Notes: a model not told the origin generated them from the sequence alone. Counted from the first letter of the stretch, positions 24,550 to 37,683 are shown. The stretch: 64,000 nucleotides of DNA from Isoetes taiwanensis (GCA_021234155.1 JAJEKV010000020.1:18157018-18221017); one strand, 5' to 3'. Numbers and translations: made by a program.

Positions 24550-27156
24550 TCATTCGGGACCATTGATAACATCTCTAATATACATAGAAACGTGTTTACA
24601 GAAAATATTGAAAGCATCATCTTTACGCAGCACAAAACGTTTCCTCCACATGTACTCCAAGAAATACGACTCATACAATGCCTTCTGAGTTCCATAGCGT
24701 GGAAGTGAGCTCTTCACAGCACCCCATGTGGATTCAATCCTGTTTGTATGCACACCAGTCTCTGGATCTTTAAAGTACAAGTTATGATTAACTGTGCAAT
24801 GCGGATACTCCAATTGTCCTAACCACTCAGAATCATATCCTTTCCAACAATCACTGTAGATGATAGAGCCAGGTGCAACATGTGACGTTCCAAGTATTTA
24901 TATGGTATATGTATAAATAAACTGATACGTCACCCAGTAAAGGTACGCCACCATGGGGTATTGTAACCTAGGAGGGTTGACCTAAAAGGGATTAATTTAG
25001 CTATGCTAAATTAATTATTAAGGATAATAACCTATAATTAAGGAATTAATTTCTAATTAGTTTAATTAAATTAATTGATTACTTGGGAAGGTGCCACATG
25101 GCCAAACTCGATTGGCCAGCATGGGAATGCTAACTTGGGCCATCAAGGTGGATCACTACCCCCATTTGACCCCAAAATCGAGCCAGGAGGAGGAGAAGCT
25201 GAGCGCCCAAGCACCTTGAACTGTTGCTGAACCCCAGTTGTTGCTGAACACCAGATTACTGAGAGATGGAGGCGCCTCATGACAATGGATCAAGCTGGAA
25301 CTCGGGTTAGTAGATAATCTAGTTGATATCTTTAAGGCTAGCGCTTCAGTTAAGTTCTTTGAGTCTTCTTTGGTCGTTCTTACTTAGGATTAACTCTTCT
25401 TTGGTATTTAAGATTACATTTCAATTATGGATTATGTTTATGATGGATGGATGGATGGATGGATGGATGGGTATATGAAAGTAGCTCTGTTAAACTTCCA
25501 TAAAGCAGGGATTAGAGGGGGGTAGAGACCTCTGTGCCATATGCTTTAGTATGCTCCTAGTAGCTCCTTTAATTCCCAATTAGTGCGGCATGTGCACAAG
25601 AGACCACCGAGTCGTGGATGCTATGGAATTGCTTAGCACCAGAGAAGGGACGCAGTGGTGAAGTGGGGGTGGGGTCTTGCACGAACATACAAGGCTCCCG
25701 GGACTCCTACAGTGGGCTAGGCCTGATAGCCAGTCACGTAGAGGGCCGGGTATGGGTATGACACTCCCTGGGTGCAGAGGTGTGACCCGTATGGGGCACC
25801 CTGTACTTTGAGTAGATTTAGGGTGAGTAAGTCGGGTATGGATGCGGGGGTTGCTGATGCGGCACGTATTCTCTAGCTCACCCATGGAACCACTGTGATC
25901 CTGGAAGGGGACACTTCCCTGACCTGCCGCATCGGACCGGGGCGTCATGAACCCTGGAGTAGGCTTGAAGGGTGATACCTTGAGTCTGCGTCTCCGGAAG
26001 GCTATAGTGATGCCATAACATGATTCGACTCATCTGCAAAGTGTGCACAGGAGGGGCGGATGGAGTGGACAACCCTAGCCGATGTTCTATGCCAGCCAAC
26101 GCCATGCCAAGATTCGGTCTGCTGATCACTTGAGACCTAGCCGTCAGTCGATCCTCACTGGAGTCTGAGGCGGGGTAGAACCACGGGTTTTGGGTGTTTT
26201 CTCTTGTTATGAATGTATCTTCTCTGTATTTCTCAGTGGATGGATGTGCCACCCCTCGTGGTGGTATTTATGATATGATTATGCTGTATGCTAACCTTGT
26301 ATTCACGCTTCCGCGACATAGGAGCCCCATTGAAGGCGTGGGCCGAATGACCCCTCTGTGTCCTTCACTCGAGCATCTTTCCATAGATAGCCCGAGTTAG
26401 ACAGAGGGCCCTGCTCATGGCGAGATGGTTGCCATGGGAGGGGAAAGTCCCCGTATGTCTACGCCCGAGCGTCGTATATGTACTGGGAGTGTCACACAAC
26501 ATAATTAAAAATAATATCTGTAAGAGTCTCCTTTGTCCGGTCCTCTACAGGAACCATAAACATTTTATCAGAACCTCGTTCAATGCCACAAAAAACCCAC
26601 AGACCCTCTACTCGTCTACCTCTATTATATTTTCGCTTTCCAAATTTACTTTCATCAATTTCTACAATCTTCCCCGGACCACCAATAACCTGATTCTGCT
26701 TTTGAATAGCTTTTGAATAGCGACATAGCAAATGTCACGGCAATAATTATACCAATCGCACGTAGTATGCTGACTCTGTATCTTGCATTCTGTCCATGCT
26801 TGATCTTGAGGCAACTTGATACTCCAACAGTACATAACCATGAGCATCTGAGACAAAGTAAGCTTACTGCCAGCAAACCAGGTGCTGCTACGAATAGAAC
26901 AACTGTAATTGCAATGTTTGCCCTTACACTTCCACTTAATTCCATCACGAGTTCCCTTCGTATCACCTCTCAATTTCATATCCTTTTCACATTTTATACA
27001 TTTTCTATGCTCTGGCAAGAATCCCACTTGGATATACAATGCAACAGTCTCCTCTTGATCTCTGGTTTTATCAAGCAAGTCTCGGATGTTGTTGATCCCA
27101 ATTTCAGCATTCCTGTACTCCATATCTAACAAAAAACACTCCAGAACTGATCCCAT
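24550..27156 (-). pseudogene. Merlin/IS1016-type DDE transposase, split by a solo LTR
   Basis: A cut-and-paste transposase of the IS1595/IS1016 group (eukaryotic Merlin). The first part (27156-26497) has a zinc ribbon (CIKCEKDM... CKGKHC), a helical region ending DWYNYCRD, and the first catalytic aspartate in EIDESKFGKRKYNRG. The second part (24880-24550) supplies the second aspartate (IYSDCWKGY) and the motif NHNLYFKDPETGVHTNRIE with the final glutamate. The parts are separated by the LTR at 24881-26496. Removing it and one copy of the 5-bp duplication rejoins the reading frame. A separate frameshift near 26710 coincides with an 11-bp tandem duplication (CTATTCAAAAG twice). Merlin is well known in animals; I regard it as rare in plants. 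Confidence 0.82.
24881..26496 (+). mobile_element. solo LTR, 1616 bp, of the H3-bearing gypsy family, with 5-bp target duplication
   Basis: Starts TGTGACGTTCC and ends GGGAGTGTCACA. It is flanked on both sides by CAACA (24876-24880 and 26497-26501), a perfect 5-bp target duplication. It is homologous in inverted orientation to the 5' LTR at 51949-53508: for example, both share a GGAGGGGCGGATGGAGTGGA-like block. Contains a short ATGG tetranucleotide run at about 25443-25470. The internal region was lost by LTR-LTR recombination. Open frames inside (25580-26252) are LTR shadows. Confidence 0.88.
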
Positions 27157-27734
27157 ACAGAACTGATCCGAAGAATGGTAAACGGGAATGCCATGGTAAT
27201 CAGCAAACGGGAATGTCTGCCTTTAATGAAGTAGATTCGATCTGTTTTTGGTTTTACATGTTAGGTTTTGGTTTAACAGCAATATCTGTTCGACTAATTT
27301 GTTCGTTCAACTAATCCGTTAAAAAATGCGGACGGCATTTCTGAGCCAGCGTGGAACTTGCTGCTTACGGGGGGGGAGGGGGAGGGCTGTATACTGCATT
27401 CTAGCCCAAGTTTGCTTTGTTAGAGAGCATCACAAATCCAGGTTAATGCATTTACTACAAAAAAGGTAGCAGATAGATTTATATTGCATGATCTCCTAGG
27501 TTTTAGCAGCATTCAACTAATGTACGTCATTAGATGGGGTGTAGTAGGACTATAACTGTACACTATCGCATGTGTCATTAAAGAAGATAATGAGCAACTA
27601 TTGGACATGTAATGTTAGCAATGTTAGTTAATGGTGCAAATGTATCATGTACATAATGCACATAGTATGAAAGTAGAGTCTATGTAGGAGTTGCCGTGTA
27701 GTCTTTAGGTTGGATAAACTGCAGAAATGTATTT
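27157..27734. other. spacer, no gene seen
   Basis: AT-rich, with a G tract at 27369-27386. It may include the right end of the Merlin-type element, but I could not define terminal repeats. Confidence 0.35.
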
Positions 27735-28016
27735 GTTGCCCCCAAAGGGCAACATGCTAATTATGGTCTATGTATTTAAACTAGGTCAAATTGCTTTGGA
27801 AGACTAGGTCAAAGATTGGAAGACTTGGTAGACAATGTTGATGTGGAGGTCCAAGAGATGCTTATTATTCAGGTCAACAAGTACTCAAGTTAAAAGTTCA
27901 CAAGAGGTATTTTATTTGAGATCAAATGCTTAGTCAAGAATATTCCCTAGAAGAATCTGGGTTATGAAGTTTGGAAGACATCTTTTGAAGATTGGAAGTT
28001 AAGAGTTTGGAAGACC
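27735..28016 (+). repeat. first 282 bp of a family-1 LTR
   Basis: Begins TGTTGCCCCC and follows the start of the LTRs at 6505 and 13019 (ATGCTAATTRTGRTCTATG, GAAGTTTGGAAGACATCTTT). It stops abruptly at 28016, where the 602-bp LTR starts in the opposite orientation. The rest of this LTR is not found to the right. Confidence 0.8.
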
Positions 28017-28618
28017 TGTTGAAGGTATTCCTGGCAAAACCTTCAACCTCAGTGGTTTAGAACCTCCAGGTTGCTTGAGGCAACCACTCTGGGTGCAAAG
28101 ATTTCAGAAAAAATGCTCAAAAATTCACTGGGAATATGTTTCCCTGAAGGCCAAAAAGTCTGCTTCACAAAAAGGTCTGCAGTATGCACACTATTCAAGT
28201 TTTAGACATGTTTTTTGCTCCCTGAGATGCTCAACACTTCTGGCTGACAGACTGCAAAAAATCAGACAGGTCTGATAGGATTAGATAGGCTAAATTTTTG
28301 TTCCTGACCCAGTCAATTTTGGGTCAATATCCCTGGCAGAGAGCTTGAATTTGGAACTCGATGCTGACAAAGAGTTTTCTGGACTTGCAAACTGTACTCT
28401 TCTTAGATTTACCTGCACAACAAGGGCCAAGACTTCTTTTTGCAAAAGGGATCCTAAATTTTTCTTTTTGATGATTTCTTGCTATGGTCTGTAAGGTGTG
28501 AACAATTCTGAAAGAAGACGCTTTTTTAATGAAGGAATGCACGTGTATCTAATGTTGCCTTGTTCAACATATCTTGTTTGGCAAGACTAACGCTCAAATG
28601 ATTGTTTTTTTATGCTCA
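28017..28618 (-). repeat. 602-bp gypsy LTR (family 2), left copy
   Basis: Aligns without gaps to 44188-44789 with only a handful of substitutions (about 1%). On the minus strand it runs TGAGCATAAA to ACCTTCAACA. Nine further bases (AGTGCCCGA) next to its right end are also shared with the right copy, so the true boundary may lie at 28627. Carries the terminal hairpin (28018-28047), TAGAACCTCCA (28058-28068) and second hairpin (28069-28085). It has no matching target duplication with the right copy. Confidence 0.85.
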
Positions 28619-31600
28619 AGTGCCCGATATCAACTTGCAACTCGATCTAAACACATTGACTCAATATAGCATTGGTCCCTAGACTTGACAACAATTCAGC
28701 ATTTGCCTTCTCTGAAAGACATACTAGGCTGGCACACTATCAATATATGATGAACAGGGCGAAATAATACGCAGAACCTCTGATAACTATTTTATGTTGG
28801 GAATATAACTCAATGCGAGACAAACAAATGGCAACAAAGGTCGGATTTTCAATTGAATCAATCACTCAGGAGATAACAATACATATCCCAAGCTTATGGT
28901 CTTGGGCACATAATCAAATAGGTGAACATTCAAATAATCCAGAGAATTAAGTCAATAATCCGGATCAAAGGTAAACATTGGAGGTCGGGATCAAGCTCAG
29001 GATCATCAAGTCGGTCCTTCTTCAAAGCCAGGAATATCTTCTTTGCCTCAAAGCCCTCGAATTTTTCTTCTGTCAAAAAGCCCCTTTTGTAAATGCTCTG
29101 TTCTGTTGAGTGCTTGATCATTTCCCTTCGATTCTCTGTCTTTTAGTTTACAATAGGTATTCTTGGCATTAAACATGGTGATCCGACCGGTTTAAGTCAT
29201 GATTGAGTGGTTTGTTTGGCCGAATTAAACAGATCTTGGCGTTTCCAGATTTTAGGGTTCATAAGAGTTCAAGCGAAATATCCCACAGGCTCGATTAGGT
29301 TTGGACGACCAAGGTATATAAGGAAAAGAAAACCCACTATTTATAATTATTGCGTGCAATATCCACGTGGGATCCGGTACCTTAACCGCCCCACACGCCC
29401 GGATGTTCCACGTGGCATGGGGAGATTGGCTGGGAAAGAAAAATAGGCTTGGGGTAGATAGGAAAATTTTTGCACCCCTAAGCCCTATGGCACGATTATG
29501 TAGGAAGCAGCTATAATGCCCAAAATAGAACCTTTTTTCAAATTTCTTTTTTCCTATGGGAATCTTTTTTTGCATTCTAGAAGATTCTGGAATCTTTTCT
29601 TGCAATGGAGCACTTTTGAATTCGGCTAAAAATGAAGCAAAGGAGTGGATGATGTGGCATAGGGAAATGATGACAAGGCTGGGTGGGTATGACATGGCAG
29701 ATGGGGATGATGACGTGTCAGCCAACTTGAGCTTGAAAATTCTTTCTAGTCAAAATTTTGGATGATGTGGAGAAGATGTGTATGATAAGTGTGTGGTGAT
29801 GAGGTGGCAATGGTGATGTGGCAACAATGGTGCTAGTTTGATGCTTTGATATAGATTTTGATTTGAACATGGGAGTATGACATGACATGGCTAGAATGGT
29901 GATGTGTATGATGACTTGGCACATGGAGTGAGGTGTAAAGTGACTTGGCCTATCAAGTGCTCATTTTACAAGCCAACTTTTAAGGAGCAACTTTTTAGCA
30001 TCTCCTAGGGCACACTTGAGTTTTGAGCACTTCCCTTAGGAATTTTTGCAACTTTCTTTTAACTTTGGCCAAGTTGCATGAGATATTGACTTTTGAGCAA
30101 GATTATGACCAAGTCAAGTGACATTTTGAACTTATGGATGATGGTAAGTTATTGTAAGTGGTGCATAGCAAGTGGGTGTTTCATGGAGGTGTGTTTTTAC
30201 TAGAAAGAACTTTCAAAGTCAAGTTTGACTTTGAGAGGTATCATGGGCAAGGAATCAAAGTTCAATGGTACTTTAGGATGGTGGAGTAAATGGAGAAGGG
30301 AATCAAAATGCCAAAGATGCCAAGATCACAACTAGCTACATACCATGGAATGTTCTTCAAGGGGTCTTCTTTCTCTTCTTTTCTTCATTCCCTTTGCTTG
30401 ATTGACCTCTTGTATCTCTTGAGTGACTTGAGTCAACTGTCCTTCCCTTGTTCTTCAAATTCTTGATGTATGCTAGTGAAGCATTTCCCTATTGTCTTGC
30501 AAACCAGATCAAAATGAGAGGATTAGTGCAAAGATGTGCTTAGATCTTCCATGCTGCCATAACATGGCAGCATTATGCCAAACTGAAAGAAAAGGCTGGT
30601 CTACCAGCCCCTTTGACTTGTTGTTTGTACTTCATGACATGACTTTAGCTAGTTGCCAATGTGAGAATATGTTTGGCAACTCAATGACCTGCAAATGGAT
30701 TTGAAAGTGATAGATCTGACATTATGAGTGTATATGTGAATGATGCTCTTTTCAGATGAACCTGCATGGAAAATAAATCTCTTTAGTAGTGAAGAGCTGC
30801 AGGATGGTAATGTGACAGCAGCTTGGGAATTTTATGAGGATGTGGAGGGTTTTCAGATGTAATAAGGTCAACTCTTGATCAGGTGATAGATGGAAGTAGA
30901 CATAAGGATGCACCTGCATGTGAAAATAAAGCTTGTTAGTTTAGATAAGTTGCTGTTGTGGAGGTGATGGCAGCAACTCTAGATGATGAAGTATGATATA
31001 ATGTGATGAAAGAGATGTATGAGTAACATGTTCAGATGCACCTGCATGGAGCTATGATTAGTATTAAATCACTCCTTCATTTGATCACAACCTACACAGT
31101 CCTTTTGTCCTTGCAAGACTAGAAACTAATTAGCACACGAGCAATAAACTTAAGAGCAAAACTTAATTTACTAAAACCAACTTGATTTTTTTGTTTTCTT
31201 CCTATTCAAGCTTTTTTGTATTTTGCCTTTTTCTGTTTTTATTTTTTCAAATGATACACTAACTAATCCTACCTATATCTTTCCAAAAAAACTTAGTTGA
31301 ATATGTAGCAAAATAACAGGGGGTTGCTTTTGTGTTTTTGTATTTTTTTCCCTAAGGTTTTTATATGATTTCGTGGCGTATTCTCATGGGTGTACTAATG
31401 CGTACATCTAGAGTGCGCATGCATATTCCTTATTTTTTATGGCGCTTGCCAATGGTTTAGCCCCCTTAAAAAAAAAAAACATCTGATTCGTGGCATGCAA
31501 AACTCGAAAGCTGTATTTTAGGGTTCTTTGGTACCCATCAAAATTTTCCCAGAGTTAGAAGTTTAAAAGGCGGCTTCTTCACGGCTCCTTTTGGGTGCAG

Positions 31601-32239
31601 TAGAGTAATATGGGATCTTTGCGGATATTGCCAATGTCAGATATCTGACCCGAATAAGCATTTGAGATATATGTAGATTTCTGAGGCTGAAGCAGTGGTA
31701 ATGGTGTGGAAATCGCTTTAGGGTTGTCATCCGCATTCGGTTGCAGGCAGCATTGCCGCCACCTCCACCTTCTGCATCTGGCATTACCTTGTCTACACCT
31801 CCTCAAATTGCGGCTTGACCAAATGGTCTTTTGCAATCTTGTCTTCTGAGTGTCTATCTTCACCCGACTCCTCTTATCGAAATCCCAAAGGCTTCCCTTT
31901 AAGTTGGCATCCCGCTTAGGGTTTGATTCTTGGGCACATTACATATTTGTGAAATTTTTAGTTTTCGTGTGTTAGGCATTGTTCCCTTCACAAAATTGCT
32001 CATCGAATTTGGATCCTTCCATGCTTATTGGATTCTAAATTCGTGGGTGCTTCATTGAATCTCCACTATTAGAGCATTTTGTATCATCTTCAGTTCACCT
32101 TAGAGGAGGGCCAAAATGACACAAGAAACGTAGCGAGAACCCTCGGGATCACCGGCTATGACACAAGAAGTGAAGTCGATTTTATTGTGAACTAGGTTGT
32201 TTGATGCAATTGATATGCCAAATTACCGATTTTCTTGAT
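28619..32239. other. spacer between LTR copy and kelch relic
   Basis: No gene I can support. 29640-29930 is rich in GATGTGGCA/ATGACATGG words (low complexity). 30500-31060 has repeated GATGCACCTGCATG words. Part of 31560-32239 may be the decayed F-box end of the kelch relic, but I cannot show this. There is no polypurine tract next to the LTR at 28619, so this is not an obvious gypsy 3' UTR. Confidence 0.4.
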
Positions 32240-32960
32240 CCCGACATGCGAGGGAAGGACTTAGATGATACTTGGGTAGGGACACTTGAAGAAAATTGCA
32301 TGCATTGGCGGCAAGGAAGCACCGGCACTCCTCCGGGGAGGGTTTGGTCCGCAATTTGTATTCTTTGTTGAAGATACGCTTGTCTTATTTGTTGGAATAA
32401 ATGACCAAGGAATACTGACAATCGATACATGGTACTGTGTAAATGTGTTTTGGACAGGAATTGTCTGGCAGTTACTAGAGGTGGCAATTGCTCCACCATT
32501 TCGTGGTGCTCATCTTTGGTTGTTATCTTTGGTGGTAAAAATGTTGTGATTTTTGGTGGAATTGTATCAAATGGAGTTAGATTGCAAGATACTTGGATTA
32601 CGGATCTATCTAAAGGCCTCTATGTTGGTATGAGGTAACTCCAAAGGTGTCACTTTTTGCAAAGGTCGGGCCATACATTAACATGGATTGGTGGTCACCG
32701 CAAGCATTCTTTTGGTGGGCGTGGTGTGAAATTTGAGGTTCTAAATGATGTCGGCTACTTGACTTGGGGCGAGAATATACCTTCATGGGTTGAACTGCAA
32801 CACCCGGATGTTTATTTCGAGAATGATTTACCGATCCCCTCGTGTAGGGCACTCACCTTCGTTAATCTTTGGAGGTAGAGTTCTTGTTTTGGTGGGGAAG
32901 ATGCTAGGAGGTCTCGCAAGGGGATCTATGGTTGCTTGTGAGGCTTAACCGATTTAACCT
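32240..32960 (+). pseudogene. decayed F-box/kelch-repeat protein gene (At1g51550-like)
   Basis: Successive pieces in shifting frames keep the order of a plant F-box/kelch protein: DLDDTWVGTLEEN, then TGTPPGR, DTLVLFVGIND, APPFRGAH, VVIFGGIVSNGVRLQDTW, RSGHTLTWIGG, FGGRGVKFEVLNDV, WVELQHPD, FENDLPIP, and finally GGRVLV with GGEDARRSRKG in another frame. Such proteins are substrate adaptors of SCF ubiquitin ligases. At least four frameshifts (near 32333, 32515, 32635 and 32885) make it a pseudogene. No introns are evident across this part, so a retrocopy is possible. Its F-box half was not recognised. Confidence 0.75.
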
Positions 32961-34172
32961 ATGTCGGCACAATTGATGGAGATGCATGATTTGTTATCGG
33001 ACGAGCGGTGCTATATTGCCATGTAATAGTACAACCGATAGGCATATACCGTCTCAAGGTGCCCATTGAAGTGCAACATGCGGGTATCTCAATATTCCAA
33101 ACATTATTTTCATTTCTGCGGTAACCGGCGCGCCGCACTATGTTGCATCGTGGTTATGGCTTCCTTTCAGAAAACGCAAGTGAAAATGTTTCCTGGTATG
33201 TTTCTTCTTGTTTCTCTTGCGTATTTTATTCAATTCCACTTTGATATTAGGTAGTTGGCTTGTTTGAGCATAGAACCTATGTATCGTTGATTAAAGCATG
33301 TGACTCCTGCTGCCACGATTTATCTCCAAATCATCATGCGTGATGTTGCCGAACCAATGGTTTGATGCAGCACCCTTGGCCCATACCACGTCTTAAAGTT
33401 ATGCAGTTCAGATTATGAGCCCATGGGGTGTTCATTGAGTTCATCGTCGAGAATTCAGTTTAATCTTAAACTGCCAATAAGATTAAGTTTGATGCAAAGT
33501 ACCAATCGAGTTGGTCTTTTTGGACAATTCCTACGCATCTCCAAAACATTGTGCTTGTTTCCTAGACAATGGAGTTGCGACCATGCCATGCAGAAATTCC
33601 AAGGTTAGTCCTGTTTGAGGTGAAGTACAGACCATCTGGTTACTGGATTCAATTCCCGGGACTGTTCGGCAGCTTTTGTGTTCCTTGGTTTTGCCATATT
33701 ACTTAAATCTCATTTGACTATTGAAAATTGGGATTTGTTACTATTGGAGGAACATAAATGGTAAATAAATTTGCTGCATCTGGTCAATTTTGGGTTGTTC
33801 ATCCTCGCTATAAAATGCAGACAGTTTGTTGCATACCTTATTATTGAGATCGTCTATTCATTCCAGGATATAGATCAAACATTGTTTTGAAACTACATTT
33901 TCACTTGCAGCTGGATAGAGATTACATTTTCACTCACAGGCTTCTGTCCCGTAATTAGATTACATGCACAAGTGTTTCTCGTGTTAGTACATGCATAAGT
34001 GTGTGTAAAATTGGTACGTGAAGTTATGCCATCCTTAATGCCCAAAGGCCTTTATTAGGGCCCGAAGGGCCCAAATTTTTTTTATTAATATAAATATATA
34101 GCATAATAACAACCAACACATCAATACAATCAACATTAATTAACACAAACCATTACATCCAATACATTTAAA
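32961..34172. other. spacer, no gene seen
   Basis: AT-rich, perhaps with further remains of the kelch relic to about 33250 that I cannot align. 34060-34170 is A-rich on the plus strand. It contains a GGGCCCGAAGGGCCC-like palindrome at about 34059-34073. Confidence 0.35.
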
Positions 34173-37100
34173 CTAACATCCCCCTAAAACCCCCTTTGGT
34201 TTGGGTGCATATTCACACGGGGGGTTATGTAGGGCAGCGAGAGCTGTCGGATAGGCATATTTGCCCTTTATTCCTTGATCTGGACCATACATCGCGATCC
34301 TCGTTTGTGGGGTATGCATGTACAAGTTTTTGTATACCGTATATTGAGATTTGCAAAATACTATAAGGTTTGAGGGAATGTACTTAATGGTGTTAATTTT
34401 GTACATAAGGGCAACATGTTGTTGCCAATACCTTTTTAGGTGCACAATGTTGATAGGGTTCATCAATTCCCTGCCATCAGCAATATCTCTCAGCCAATAT
34501 GAATCTATGCCAGCTGTGCCAATCACTTCAAATGGTCCTTCCCAGAGATTCTCAAATTTGGATGCTATTTCTTCCCTTGCCTTGTTCCACTTCAACACCA
34601 ACTCTCCAGTTTTCAAAACTCCTTGCAATTTGTGTGCTGCCTTAAAGGCTGCAATGTCTTTAGCCTTTTTTCTCATAACAGCATTTTCTGCTTCATATCT
34701 ATGCTCCTCAAGCTGCATCAATCTCACAAACCTTTCTTTTAGAGCCTCGTCCATTTTCAAATTAATTTGATAAGCCAGTCTGAGAGATGGAAGTTCTAAC
34801 TCAATAGGTAATACTGATTCTATCCCATACACCAAACTGAAAGGAGTGTGTTTTGTGGCTGTTTTGATAGTAGTCCTGTATGCCCAAAATGCATCATGGA
34901 GCTTCAAATGCCAATCTTTTTTTGAAACACTTATGGTCTTCTTGAGAATAGATTTGAGAGTCTTGTTGGTTGATTCTGCCTGGCCATTGCCTTGAGGATA
35001 ATAGGACGAACTCTTGGTGTGTTTGACTTTTAAGGTGGCTAGCAAAAGTGCAATTGCATGGTTGATGAACTGGCTACCTCTGTCAGAGATTATTTTAAAG
35101 GGAATGCCAAATCTGGCACAAATATTCTCATGCAGGAATCTTGCAGTGGCTTGAGCATTAGCCTCTCTCAAAGGAATTGCCTCTGCCCATTTGGTAAAAT
35201 AATCAGTGGCCACTAATATAAACTGGTGTTGAGCTGAAGAAGGTGGATCTATGGGGCCTATAAAATCCAGCCCCCATATTTGGAAAGGTCCAGGAGAAGT
35301 TATTGCAGTAAGGGCAGCTGGTTGCAGAGTTTTTCTACCAAAGATCTGGCATTTATGGCAGCATTTTATAGTCTCATAGCAATCCTTAAAAAGAATGGGC
35401 CAAAAATATCCTGACCCTAGAATCTTTTTTGCAGTTGTGTCTGCTGCAAAGTGTCCTCCACACACTCCCTCATGACATGCTTCAATTATCGTTCTGGCCT
35501 CTTCCTCATCCACACATCTCAATAAGATCCCTTCCTTGTCAATTTTGCATAAGACACCCTCAATTAGCCTGAACTTTTTGCACTTGTCTTTAAATCTCCT
35601 CTCCTGACTGCTACTCAAATTTTTGGGCAACCCATTGCTCTCGAGATAATTTCTGATGTCAAGCTGCCACTCAGTATTTTCTGCATCAAAAGAAACCAAG
35701 TTTGTTAGATTATCATCACTGCATAAACCATCTTGGTCTTCATGCTCAAATAATACATATGGAAGATAAGAGCTGGGGTTCTCAATTAACTTCACCACCT
35801 TTACAGTAATATCATAAGCTTGGACCTTACATGCCCACCTGCATAGTTTAGCCTTTGGTTGCTTTTTTGCAAAAAGAAGTGACAAAGGATTCTGTCTCTT
35901 AAATACTTGAACCTGATTGTTTTGAAGCAGATGTCCTTGTCTTTCTATCAAGAACATTAAGGCTGCTGCATTCTTCTCCAACCTAGGATATCTCAATTCA
36001 GTATCAGACCACATCTTGCTTGCAAAAGCAATCACATGATCCTCTTGCAGCAGTGCCAAACCAATTGCCCTTTTTGTGACACTGATATAAGCTTTGAAAG
36101 GTTTCTCTAGATCAGGAGGTTTGAGTAGGATAGATTTACAGATGGCATTAATGATTTTGTTAAAAGAATCTTAGCATTGCTCATTCCAATCTATCAGGAT
36201 ATGTTTGCTTTCACTTTTGGAAAATTTTCCAACCTTTGTGAGGTTATAAATTGGGCTCATAGTATGGGAAAAATGAGGGATATACATTCTCAAGAAGCTG
36301 GTCATCCCCATGAAACTTTTAACCTGCTTGAGGGTTTTTGGAGGTGCTAATTTCTTTAAAGCTTCAACCTTACTTTCAGATATTTGAATTCCTGCTGTAG
36401 ACACTACATGTCCAAGCAATTCTCCTTTTGAGGACAAGAAAACACATTTTTTAGGATTCAAACTCACTCCTCCTTTCCTACACAAGGCAAACAACACGGT
36501 CAGCGTATCAAAATGTTTTTCAATAGAAGTTCCTAAGCAAAGATCATCCAAGAATACACGAAAAATATTAGCAGGCATTTCTCCAAAAAATGTATCCATG
36601 GCTCTTTGGAATGTTGCAGATGCATTCATTAATCCAAATGGCATTCTCTTCATGGCAAATGTACCCCAAGGTGTGATAAATGAAGTTTTTGGCTGATCAC
36701 TTTCCTTGATGCTTATCTGATTAAAACCTGAAAAGCCATCTAGGAATGAGTAGATCTCTTTCCCTGCTACAGCATGCAAAACTTCTTCCAGAAATGGCAA
36801 TGGATAACAATCTTTGATAGTGGCTTTGTTCAGATCTCTGTAATCTATGCAAATTCTAGTGGTCTTGTTTTTCTTTTCAACAGGAACAATGCAAGATAGC
36901 CACTCAGGATTTACAATTTCTGCAATCACACCTCCATCTTTCATTTTGTATAACTCTTCCTTAATTAAACCTAACAGAGAAGCATTAATTCTTCTTAACT
37001 TTTGCACCACAGGTTTCATACCTTCCTTGATCTTGATTTCAAACTCACAAATGCTCTTGTCAACTCCAACCAATTCATCATAATCCCAAGCAAAAATATC

Positions 37101-37671
37101 TTTCCAATCATCAAAGAATTTAGTAACAAAGGCATTATCCTCCTCTTTAAACAAATCCCCAACATACAACACTCTATCCATACCTTTTTTATTGACTTTA
37201 ATTTCCTTTACCTGTTTATCTTCACTTGCATTGATTACCAGGATAGGGTATAACTGTTGCAGATCTTTTTTCTCGAGCTCTTCTTCTTGTATTGCTCCCT
37301 CAGCCAAGTGTTCGAGAAGTACACTCTTGCATAGAGAATCTGCCTCACAATTTTGCTCCCTTGGCACATGACAAAGGTCCCAGGTTTTAAAATTCTTCAG
37401 TTCCAGCATAGCTTGATCTATGAGCTGAACCATGTCTCCACTTTTAGCTTGATATTCTCCTGGTATTTGTCTGCAAACAAGCTGAGAGTCTCCAAAGATG
37501 ATTATTTCACTAATGCTTAAATTTCTTGCCTCTTGAAGACATGCAATTAATGCCTTGTATTCTGCCATATTAGAAGTGATATTTGGATAGATTCTTCCTA
37601 CCTTAGCCAGCAATCTATGGGAAGCATCCTTGAGAATAGCAGCAGAAGAAGCCACATTAAGCCTTCTGGAG
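34173..37671 (-). pseudogene. gypsy pol: extra RNase H, RT, tether RNase H, integrase
   Basis: Continues the gag-pro frame interrupted by the CACTA element. First comes the RNase H domain (SSAAILKD, AEYKALIACLQEA, FGDSQLVC, NCEADSLC; its first aspartate, WFDGG, is on the far side of the insertion). RT follows (CIDYRDLNKA, FLDGFSGFNQI, active site FLDD). Then a gypsy RNase H remnant keeps the YPRLEKNAAALMF block but lacks the first aspartate. Last is integrase: HHCC finger (HEGVCGGHF ... CCHKC), DDE core (GLDFIGP, SDRGS, QGNGQAESTNK) and KRYWQQH. A TAA at 36171-36173 interrupts the frame between RT and the tether. Compared with copy 2 (8436-12249), the C-terminus has an unrelated ~75-residue extension. 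Confidence 0.9.
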
Positions 37672-37683
37672 ACACACTACAAG

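Noticed and set aside
25580-26252. Minus-strand frames of ~120 codons
   Set aside because: They lie wholly within the solo LTR at 24881-26496 and have no recognisable domain.
28324-28542. 72-codon minus-strand frame conserved at 44495-44713
   Set aside because: It is conserved only because both copies are LTRs of the same family; there is no start context or domain to support a protein.
29207-29725. Overlapping frames of 79 and 157 codons on opposite strands
   Set aside because: No recognisable domain, low-complexity surroundings and no splice context.
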